The notes beneath the pieces are model-generated. The model had not been told where the DNA came from. It did not search any database and saw nothing but the letters and a program-made list of their open reading frames with translations. Of a stretch of DNA of 64,000 nucleotides, positions 37,701 through 49,700 are shown piece by piece. A program made the translations under genes and the position numbers. Numbering within the stretch: the first letter of the stretch is position 1; each line of letters starts with the position of its first letter. The stretch is from contig CM034599.1 of the NCBI GenBank assembly GCA_020091685.1, forward strand, positions 27,775,922-27,839,921, read 5' to 3'. The stretch is from Lutjanus erythropterus. Its lineage: Eukaryota > Chordata > Actinopteri > Lutjaniformes > Lutjanidae.

Positions 37701-40700
37701 AAGAGGTGGGGAGAGAAAATCAGCCAACATCACTGGTCGCAAGGTTGCCATGGGGACAGGAGATGGCAGATGAGAACACCATGCTTCATGTCAAAAAGAT
37801 GAACAGTGTCCCAATTCTTGACTATGAAAACTATAAAGAATACATGAGCTCCAAGGGAAGTCAGTCAAATGAATGAATCTGAGAGCTACTGACAATTTTA
37901 CATTTGGAAACTTAAAGCAGCTACCATCAATAATTTTTATGATAACAATCGATGTATTAAATGACATTGTGACAAGCGAAAGGTGTTACCCACAGTTATA
38001 AACGTACAGAGAATTTATAGCTCCTCTCAGCTTTATGGAGCATTATAGTGAGTTTTGGCTCACTGTTTATCTGTCTAGCCACAATTTGACTGTTTTGGTT
38101 CACTCTCACTTCTCTGACAGTGTCTTTTTCAGCCACAGCAGGCAGCTGCTTTCTACAAAAAAGCTCTAAAAACCTACTGTACACTACCTGCTCAGCACCT
38201 AATGGCAGACAGACATAGTTAGTGACTAGCTGATGAACACACTGGAGTATTTGACAGCTTTAGAACCAGACATTTCACTAAGGAATTGATGGAGCACATA
38301 AACAGAAAGTGAACATTGGACTGGCCAGAAAAACAACTTAAAATGAATGCTAATGTTGTTTCTTATCAGCTAGATGTGTAAATAAGCAAATGTGTTTGCT
38401 AAGAAATTGACTATATAAACTTAAAAGGTGATGATATATCTATTTCATCTTCGATGCAGGTCTAAAGAGAAAGCAAAAAAAAATCAAAGATGTATTAGTT
38501 GTTTTCTTAAGATCTTCCAGGAGCTGTTTACTATAATTTAATTTTATAAACATGAGCGCCTCCATTTTCATTGTGAATTGGATTGTGGGATAATGGTGTC
38601 CATTGAAGTGGAAACTGACAACTTTTCAGCAGCCTCGCATTTCCAAGAGGTATTATTGCTGTGCATCTGTAGCAAAGACAACAGGCATTGTGTCGAAATC
38701 TGTTTTCCTGTCGATGTGTCCCCCCCCTCACCTTACTCTGCTGCACCTACTACAACTATCTGACTGTGGAAAACACTTCAACGCACCACTGGATTGTTTT
38801 CAGTTTCCTCAGAGTCAGAGCCTAGCTCCTTAAAGAAATGATCAACACCACTTTGGGAATGAGAGAGGAGGTAAACTGAAATTGTCACAATTTTAAAATG
38901 AATTTGGGAACATGCAAATGTTATTGTAATGATGTGCACTGCATTGTAATAACATAGCTTGATGAACTTCAGTGTTTCACACCAACAGGGGTTTTACGTT
39001 TTTAATGCACAACATTCAGCAGTAAAACCCAGCAAGAATCAGAGTGTGTAACTGGGACACAGCTTTCAGCAGTGAGGCATCATGGGAGAGATGAAGCCAA
39101 TCAAGTTTTGAGATCTCAGAAACCTTAAAACAGCATGAGTAAGCAGCAGCAAAAACCAAACATGCCTCTGTACGTCTCCTCTCATGGTAATGAATTATAA
39201 TAGCTTTAATGTCTCGTCTTCAGAAACACAATAAAATCCAGAAAGTACATGGTGGCAGGGCTGTACTTCTTCAGGTCTAAAAATAGCTGCCGACAAAAGG
39301 CTTTAGCAGCTTGGCTTTAATGTGCCGTGCCAAGAGTGTGCAGGGACCATGCAGCAGCCAGCAGCTCAGTGAGACGAGCGTCAGAGTACACACTGTACAT
39401 GCAGCACGGCTAACTTGGAAGTCCAGTCTTTTCCTCACTGAACAATTTATGATCCATCTGCAAAAAGTATAAGAGCCTTTCCAGCCCCACTGAGGAGCAA
39501 TTTAAACTTAAAAATTAACGTGAAATCAAAACGACAGAAGGTCTACAGAGCGGAAACTCCTCCTGAATTAATGAGGTTATGCCACAAATGGACGCACAGG
39601 GGAAATAAAAATGCAACAAATCAAGAACACGAAAATGAAAAATGCACAGTGCCGCCAGCAGAAAAAAATGACACTCAATAAATATTCCACAAATAACCAT
39701 TAAGCAATAATCAGCTTTCACTTCAGTCAATCCTTAAGTCATATTTTTCAAAATCTCCTAACTCTGCTGACGTACAAACTGAGGAAAGTGTAAACCAATT
39801 TAAAATTCGGATGATTTAATGAGTGTGAGGTGACTGACAAAGTAACTAGTCTAGACAGGAGAAAACAAAAATACAGTTGATGGTACATGCATTAAAAAAA
39901 AAACTAAACATGATTTAAAAGCAGCCTGAGTAATGAACAGGGAAGAGAGTCACACCAAGGTCATCGTTCTGGACTAGTCATGCAGAATTTCTAAGCCAAA
40001 CACAATCCATCAAGAGCAGAGACCGTGGCACGCTGACAAAGCAGAGGCATGCAACAACACAATGGACGACACAAACAAATACATGTGCGCACACACAAAC
40101 ACGCAGATGAGTCACCAATACTAGCATCACACTCCAATCGCCGCACAATATACCAGCCTCCCACTTTCAGCATGCTCACCACTCATTACTGCACATCAAT
40201 CTCCATCATGTCTCTGCTACAGTATGTCATTTGTCTCTATCCATGATGGGAACATGTGCAGTGATGACAGCATTTTGTTAACTCCAACACAATGACTTAA
40301 TTCAACAAGTCAGGCTCTACTTTGTGTTGAATGGAAGTGTGAATTTTCCTACACTTTATATGAAAATGTACAACCACAATTCCAAAAATGTCGGGATGTT
40401 GTCAAAATTATAAACAAAAGAGAAATGTGATATTATGCAAATCGTTTCTGAGATACACTCAATTAAAGGCAGTACAAAGCACGGTTGGGCAATAGGATGA
40501 ATATATCTCCTCCAAAACACAACAAAACTCAGCCCATCGGCTGTTGTTTTTTGGGGTGATATATGTCCTTTTATTTTGCTGAAATAATGGTCTGCAGAGT
40601 GACAGTAATGTACTCTCATTTAGCAGCACAGTACACACCCACTAGACCAGAGGATGAGAGTGCTGAGCTGGCGGATGAAACAGAGCAAAACAGCCTGTTG

Positions 40701-43700
40701 AGCCAGTGTCTTTTCATATCTAACACAGTAAATAAAGGATTGAACCGGAGAAATGATTTCCTGACTGGGAAAATTCACATAAATGCCCCCTCAAGTTGGA
40801 ACAACAACTTGGAAAGGAGAAAATTTTGTTACACAAGTTGCTGAGTTGTTGTCTGTTGAAGCCATATATGCAGAAATACAGCTGACAAGAAGCGAGAGAG
40901 AGTAAATGCTACACTGAATATGAATACCTTCGTAAAACTATTGTGAGTAAACACAGTTTGTTTGCAAATGATTTCCTTTTGTGTTTATTTCTGTTTTACA
41001 CAGTGCCCCAGCTGGTTTGGATTTGGGGTTGTACAGGAGTGAAATTATCCAGAATCAAACTTATGGAAATCTTTGATGGATGGTTTGGTCCAGTAATCCC
41101 TTTGATTAATCATTGATATTTATTATGGGACAAATACACTGCCTGGCCAAAAATAAGACATATCCTGTGGTCATGGAAAAGATGTTAGTGTGTTTCAGAC
41201 AGGTCAAATTATTGGCCTGCATCAAGCAAAGAAAACAGCTAATTAAACTACTAAAATTGGGTTGAGAACAGTCCAACGCATTATTAAAACCTGGAAGGAT
41301 AGTGGTGAACCATTACCTTCCAGGAAGAAATGTGGTTGCGAAAAAATCTTGAATGACGTTTGGTGAAATCAAATCTTAAAAAATCAATAATAGAACTCAC
41401 AGCTATGTTTAATAGTGAAAGTGAGAGCATTTCCATACGCACAGTGTGAAGAGAACTCAAGGGATTGGGACTAAACAGCTGTGTAGCCTTAAGAAAACCA
41501 CTCATCAGTGATGCTTATCGGAAAAAAGTCTTCAATTTGCTAGGGTGCATAAAGATTGACTTTGGAGCAATGAAAAAAGGTCATGTGGTCTGATAAGTCC
41601 AGATTTACCCTGTTCCAGAGTGATGGGCGCATCAGGGTAAGAAGAGAGGTGGATGAAATGATGCACCCATTATGCCTAGTGCCTACCATACAAGCCTGGG
41701 CAGTGTTATGATCTGGGGTTGCTTCGATTGGTCAGGTCGAGGTTCAACAATGTTATGTGTCCAAAAAGGTTAGCTCACTACCTGAATATACTGAATGAGC
41801 AGGTTTTTCCGTCAATGGATTTTTTTCTTCACTGATGGCACAGGCATATTCTGAGATGACAGTGCCAGGATTCATCGGGCTCAAATAGTGAAAGCTTAGT
41901 TCAGGGAGGATGAGACATCTTTTTCACACATGGATTGGCTACCACAGAGTCCAGACTTTAACCCCATTGAGAATCTTTGGGATGTGCTGGAGAAGACTTT
42001 ACACAGCTGTCCGACTCATCAATACAAGATCTTGGGGAAAAATGAATGCAACTCTGGACAGAAATAAATGCTGTGACACTGCATGAGCTTATTGAAATAA
42101 TGCCATGGTGAAAGCATGCTGTAATCAAAGCTAAAGGCGGTCAAACGAAATATTAGAGTGTGTGACTTTTTTTGGCCAGCCAGTGTATCTAACAGCAAAC
42201 ACGTCAAAATATGTGTTTTCTGTATGCAATGAAACTAGAAAAGAAAGAAGGGACATTACATCTCTATGAAACATTATATGCTGCAGATCTTAGTGTTAGT
42301 TCTATTTTAGTTCATAGGAGATGCAATGCCAATCATACTGTGGAGACCAACAGCAAATAAAGGAATGCTCACATCTGGAAAAATCAGTCCGTATGTTACC
42401 ATCTTTCATTTGTTAGCGGCATTTCTTCATCATAGGTCACACAACAGACATATGTTGGGTTTATGTGTGCTTCTTCCATAACCTTCAACAGAGCTGGTAC
42501 CAAAGTCTGGCACCAAGCAGAGCACAGAATGTTTTATAGGGCGTAATGACCATTCCTTCTTTTTTAGCTTCTTTGCCTGAAGGTTGCCATGTCAAACCTA
42601 TCCATATCAGTGGTCAAACTTCACCCCCCTTAATCCTGACATTTATTACAGCCACTGGCACAATATACTGTTCAAGGGATTGTAAAGTGAGATGATAATT
42701 AAAGACACCCACATTCCAATACTCAATGAGATGAGTGATAGAGCAAAAATACCCGTCAGAGTTGAGACTGTATGGTATGCTATGTCACATGGTTGATGAA
42801 CTATGGGTATTTAAAATGGCAAGTCTGTATGTATTAGAAGCAGTCTGAGGAACAGCCTGGTCTACAAAATGTCATGTAGCAGTAAATAAACGTCTTTGAA
42901 ATGGCAGTTTTTTTGTGCAGCGCACTTCCTCTCTTTCCCCATTCGTCTTCAAATGAGGACCTTTCATAAAATACTAATAAGGTTGTTACTGTCTTACACC
43001 ACCAGTTTCTTTTGGTAGTTAACAGTGATATAATTCAAATTCATGAATTCAGAAAATAATACCGTACTCACTGTGTAAGTTGGGTTTCCTGCCTGCACTC
43101 TCAGCTCGGCCAGCACCCAGATGCCATTGGTGAGTTTCATCGACTGATACAGCATGTCCTGACCCTCCACTGTACGCTTAGCTATGGTGAAGACATTGCT
43201 ACCCTGCAGTTTGTTGGAAGCTGCATCTGGTTAGGGAACATAATCAGAAATTAACATAATGCAATCAACATATAGCTGTTTAAAAGGGATAGTTCTGGTT
43301 ATTTGAAGCAGGGTTGGAGAAGCAGAGAGGAATACCTGCATAGAAGCTAAGCAATGTACTGCTGTGGACAAGGACAGCAACAATTGCCACTTGAAAAAGG
43401 TCCACCTTAATGAGGTGAGGTGTACACCATAGTCAATATATTTTCAACTCTTTACTTTGGCTTTACGCAGTCTTTTCTGATGGGAAACTGTATTATATAA
43501 GTCAAATGTCACTCTCTCCAATCAAACTTCATAGATGAAATCAGTAATTTTACTTTGCAAAACATAGGAGTTGCTGTTCTACAGCTGCCTTGATCTATTA
43601 GTGTTATTGTGTGACATTGATGTTTTAAAAAGACAGCTCAGATTCACTTAAGTCACACAATAACACTAACTAACTAATCAAGGCAGCGGTAGACCATCAA

Positions 43701-46700
43701 CTCCTGTGTTCTGCGAGGTAAAATGACTGATTATGCCTATAGAATTTGGATGATTTGGACAGAGCGATATTTGGCTTTTGTGACATCTGAATCCCATCAG
43801 AAAAGGCTGTGTGATGGCAAAGTAAAGCAGTGAAAATAATATAAATGTAGTGTACAGTTAAACTGATATTGTTTTTTTAGGTGGACATTATGTTGCCGAC
43901 TCCATCATTGCTTAGCTTCCGTGCTGGTGACCCTCTCTGCTTCTCCAACCAGCACCTACTGTAGGTAACACACTATCACACATCATACAACCCCATATCA
44001 TAATAATCCAAAATATCCCTGTAACATGTTCAGTTTTAATTATCTGAAAAAGGCTACTGCTCATTTTTAGCATTCAGCAAATTAAACAGTCATTAAATGT
44101 GCCAGACCATGCAGGATTTCTTTTTCCCCTCATCATCCCCTGAAACTTCACTCCAGGCTGTCTGTGCAGCAAAGATGCAGTCACTAATTTGTAATAATCT
44201 TCTCTCCTCAGCCCGTCTTGCTGCTGTGCCCCAGTAGGATGTGAAACCCTCTCTCTTTGTTCATGAAGAAGAAATTTAATCTGTGGGGGGAAATCTCCAT
44301 TAAGCTGTCATTAGGAATTCTTCTCCAGTTCAGCTGCTCTCACGCTTGTGTGAAACTAAATTATCACACGTAAATAGGGACTGTAGCTGATGAGTTCTCA
44401 TCAAATACAATTTGCTTCATTAGCAAGGATTTGAATTTGAGATCGCCACTGCTCAGTTGGGCTATTTTCATGCATAGGGGAAGCTGCAGGACATGGCTGC
44501 ACAGTGTAGGGTTCTTCAGGTTGTGCACTCTCTGTTTTTATCCCCCATTACCTGAGTTGAGATGGCAGTCTTTGATCTGAAACTGGGACTCGTTGTCATT
44601 AGGAATGTCTTTCCATGTGGCGAGGAAGACCTGTCGCTCTGTGGATGAGGAGACACAATCATTGGATGAGTCCAAACACAGACCACACACTGAAATGTAC
44701 ATACCAAAAGAATAACAATGGGTTCTGACGTAAAAGTAAATGTACACACTACAGTGATAAAAATGCCAGAGATGTGTGTGAGTCTGTGAGTAGTTTGATT
44801 GCACGGTAGGCACGAGGGTTCCTGCTGCGGCTCTGGAGCATTAGCTCGCAGCCACTGGCAGCAGTCTCACTGCTCGCCCCATCAGGAGGCTCCAGGGGGA
44901 GAAAGGCCAACACGTTTACACAGAATAAATAAACAGCAACACACAAAAGGGGAAAAAATAGCATTTGTGTACAATCTCAGAGCAACTGTGCAGCCTCAAG
45001 AGGTGAATGAGTGCTGGCAGGCGGAGAGTCTCACACGCGTCTACATCAAACTGCTTCACATGCTCATGATGTGTCCTCACTGCAAGACTGACGTATGTGC
45101 GTGGTTGACGTCAGCAAGATTTTGAGGTTACTGAATGAGGAGAGTAAGCCAAGAGACACTCACCCATCTTCCCGTCCTCTACAAACAGCATGCTGATGGG
45201 GTACTGGCAGCTGAAGTAGAAGACGTCAATGTTGTTCTTAACAGCCACCTGTGAGAGTGATTACATCCAAGGAAGGGTGGTAGAGGAGGATGACAGGAGG
45301 AGAAACAAGAAGCAATATATGGGTAATTACTTTTCAAGTGCCCTTCAAGGATGGGCATCGGTGCTTTGTGCGTGCTATTCACTGAATAAAAGGGCTGCAG
45401 TCCTTGAGAATTTCTCTCTCACAAACATAATCACATACAAAGGTAACAGCATGAGGCTTCTATTTGCAAAATCAACAGGCTAAATATATCTAAAACAGCC
45501 TTTAGAAAGTACTTTACAAGAGGATATAAATAAAGATGGAAATATGAGGAGATAAGAATAGCAGACAGTAGTTAAAAATAAAACACCAGAAATAAGATAA
45601 GACACAATCTAGACTGATGAGTGAAATCAAAAATAGTATCTAACAGCAGGTCTATATTTAAAAAAGAAACAACTTGTAAGCTTAACCCCCTCATAGAGAC
45701 TCTTTAACAGTCTGAGGGCCTAAAAGTATGAGACACTTAAAGACTAGAACTTGATATGATGAAGGCACTTGGAGTAAGAGGAGGCAGCTGGAGATATTGA
45801 TCAGGCTGCTCACCGAAAGTGCTGAGAGGGACAGCAAGTTCGGCCAGAGGAGAGCAGAAGAAGGGCTCGTGAATAATTCATTAAGCAGTCTTATTCCTGG
45901 GTGCAATGCAGGACCGCCAGTAACATGGTGTGTTATACACGAACTACACAGAGCTGCATTCTGTATGTTTGTACACTAAAACAACTCTGCTCCTTCCACT
46001 CTAGTCCCACGTCTTGTACTGAGTTAATCTACAAGACTAGTGGTTCCCCATTATTCCTGCTCGTGAGAACAGAAAAAAAAGAAAAGAAAAAAGAAATTCT
46101 GTGTATAGGCTACATCTTTTTGTAGAATTGTAGAATACAAGAATCACTTTAGACCTCAAACAATGATAAATGATAATTAAAATAAAAAAACGAACGGTTA
46201 TTCCATTTTATATATTTTTTTTCCAAGTCACAGGGAGCAATTGAAGAGGGGCCAAAGAGCCATATGTGGCTGGGGCTGCAGGTTGCAGGCCCTTAAATTA
46301 GTCGATCAACAGAAAATCAAATAATTTTCAGAATTGCTTTTGTCTTTTCAGGAACGATGCAAAAAATAGTACCAGTATCTCATTTTTGACTATTTGCTGG
46401 TTTTCTTTGTCTTCTATGATAGCAAATTCAATATCTTTAGATTTTGTACTGCTGCTCAATAACAAAAATAATCCTTAGTTTCATCTGCCCTAATTTAGGA
46501 TCAACACAGCAATATTAAGTGAAATCATTATATTTTTACTAAATGCTAATCTTCGGGGACAAAGAGTAGAGGCACTGCTAAAGCCAAAAATTTAATCTTT
46601 AACGAGAACAAGCATTTAGTCAGCATTCATTAATTTTTGGAATCACTGTACTTGACTGCTTTTTGGAATTTTTTTACTACTGAATAAGCATATAGTATAT

Positions 46701-49700
46701 GTTGATTTCTGTAACCAGCAAAACAAAGTCACTACTTTGATTTTTTAAAATTGAACTAATGTGTCATTGCAGAACACCCTACTATGCCAAAAATATCCAT
46801 GACACTTGCACCCAAAGTTAGTAAATCATTTCCCAATGTGTGCTGATTTGTGATGAAAGGGTTTTATTGACTGTGGTTGTACACTATGTCAAAAAACTGC
46901 CACCACACATCAGTATTTGAGAGAGCATTCAAAATAATATTATTCAGGAAATTATCTTCCATTGAGACAAAAAATAAATAAAATAAATTTAAAAAATTCC
47001 GAGCCTCTCAAAGTAAAACATCTGAAAAAATGTCAGAACAGACAGTAGTCGTCATCAAAGCAGGGCCTTGAGGCAGCTGAGTAGAAAGGTTAGCAGGTCT
47101 ACTGAGGCCAGGAGAAACAAAGGAGCCATGTGTTGCGTGACCACTAATGACCGCCCCCACCTCTATCATCCCCCTCGATGCTCTTATCTTCTCTCTCCAG
47201 CTGCACACAGAACCCGTCCACCATTCTGCACAGTTAAAAGAGCCACCCTGATCAAAAACCAGCCAGCCTCTGCCGCTCTTTTTATTTACAACTTATCACA
47301 GTTGTTCTGAAGCCCGTTTCATGTTTTAATTCCATTTTATTCTCAACATGAGAATTCAACAGTATAGCTGAAGAACAGTGAGGATGCATTACTAATCTTT
47401 TAAGAAATTTTCAGTCCCAAGAGATGTAGTTAGTCAGGTCAATGAAGATTTCAACCATGATGCAGTTTTAGCTGTGTAAACGTCTGAATTATAAAGACAA
47501 ATGACTAAGACGTTGAAACGCGGCCAACTCTAATTTGGAAGCTGACAGATTGAGCAAAGGGATCATAAAAAACTTAACAAGCAGCCATGTCTGCCAACTC
47601 TGTTTACATTACAATACATCTCTGCCAGAGTGCTGTCACAGTGTTCAAAGGCCCTAAGCACAGCAGGAAGCCCTGTTAGGACAGCAAAACTGAGGCATCA
47701 GTGTCCTCATAAGGCCAGTGTTGGCATATATAACACTGTGTATCTAGTCTGTACTCGACATGTGACAATCATCGTGTTGACAAGTCGCATCACTGTCACA
47801 AGTATGAGGCCGAAAAGTTCATTTAAGAGACAGGATTCATGAAAAATGGAAAGAGAAGCAGGGAAATGGTCCATGCTATTCAACCAAAACAAATGCTAGG
47901 AAAATTCAGGAGAAATGTGAGGGTGTTTACCTGCAGGTTAGTGAGAGGCTCCATCTTCATGACAGGTCCCACAGTACTGAGGGGAAGGGTCACTTCAATA
48001 CTCTGGTTTGGGCTAAGAGGAGTGAGAACCTGGAGAGGACCAGCTGGAGCCAGACCAAAGCTTCAGTGAGAGAACACAGAGGGAGGGGGGTGGTCACAAA
48101 ATGTGAAGACATTATAGAAATGTAGAGCTGCTGTCTAACGGACGATCAAATGTTAGTCTTAGTCTACCTATTAGTATAATAGTCTAATCTTCATTTGCCA
48201 GTTAGTCACCAAAGAGGTGGGGATGAAAGTTACAACAGGCATTTTCTCTCCATGAACATGCCGTCCAGTCCACACTAGATACATCCCTTTATTTAATCTG
48301 CAGCCAAAAATCAGCCTGATTTGTAATAAAACCAACCAAAAAAACCAAAACAAAAAAACAAAACAGATTTTTCACTGTCAAGTAAAAAATACAAAACCGA
48401 AGCATTTTCTGTTTTTAAGTTAATGTTTAGTTATCGAAGATCATAAATGTGTATCATCTGTTAGGACTATCTGTATGCCAAGTGTCAGTGAGGGTTTAAT
48501 TAATCATGCTCGTCTATCGTTCGTATCGTTGTGCCAAACTGATGGAGATGGGAGGGACAATGGACCTCATTCACAAACTGTGTGTATGCACAAATCTGTG
48601 CTCAAACTGTGTGTACAAACATTTTAATAACAAATCCAGAATTCATCAGTATTTTATTATGCAAATCTCTTCATACTCTGAACTAATTTAGAACTGTCTC
48701 AGACCATGCATACACACAAATGATGAAGTGATAAATGATAAAGAGTTATAATAAATTGTCAGTAGGGTCAATGCTTATTTTCTTTACAGAGAAATGGGGG
48801 TGTTTGTATTCATCTGTTATGTAGCACAGTGTTAACAGTGTTACAACATTCTCTCTCAGCCTTGGAACTCAAACCATTTTATGATGATGATGCCCCAAGA
48901 AATATACATTTAAATATTTCACTAATATCATAATGGGGGCGACTAGATGACTAATGGCTTGAACTAACAACTACTAATCAGCTAAGGAAAATCTTTGCTC
49001 AGGGGCAGGCCTACAGAAATCTCAGCTTAGTAGGTGATCTTACCTGTTTCTGTTAAACTGGATGGCAAAATCAGTCATAACACTCATCGCTTTATTGGTG
49101 AGGGTCATCTCCATCTGGATGACCCCAGCACGGCGGGCAAAAGTGCCAGATATCTCCAGACCTTTGGCTTTCATGGCTGGAAGCCAAACCTGAACAAAGA
49201 CAAGATCAGTTCATTTTTTTAAGGCAGCCAACAACTGCTGTTACACCATTCTATAGTATGTCTTAGCCCAGCACAAGACTCACTGATTTAGGGGGGCTGT
49301 AAGACCCCATGGGCATCCCAACTCCACCTCCAAGATCAAACAGGTCATCCAGACCGCCGCTTACAGGGGCAGTAAAAGAGGCTGGCATTGCAGCTGGTGT
49401 TGCACCAAAACCAGCTCCCATCTGTGTGTCACAAAGCAATGTGTTACCCTAAAACATTCAATCTCATTGTGTAAGGAATAATCAAAGCCTTACAGAAACG
49501 ACGTGACTTACAGCAGGACTTCCTCCAAGGTCTCCACCAAGCTGGGTAAAGGGGAAGAAGGACAGCAAATTCAGGTTATCTATTGGTGTGACTTTAAAGA
49601 ATATGATATAGGATCTGAAGAGGGTGGATGAAGGGGTGTGAGGGTCTACGAAATGTCTGTATGTGATTTAAGACTGCTAAGGGGTTTATACTATTGACAA

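Larger units (their letters stand above)
32086..43071 (-). other. ap1b1: ap1b1 last intron (11 kb)
   Basis: This intron alone is about a third of the gene span and separates the last 24 residues from the rest. It holds a C17 run (32323-32339), a CA array (34673-34722), a G19 run (34837-34855), the family X element (35024-35821), a repeat at 36783-37160, a MITE-like element (40368-41034) and a dead Tc1-like transposon (41135-42187). I found no nested gene. Confidence 0.75.

Noticed and set aside
41135-42187. Possible active Tc1 transposase
   Set aside because: In-frame stops and frame changes separate the recognisable motifs, so only a dead remnant is present.
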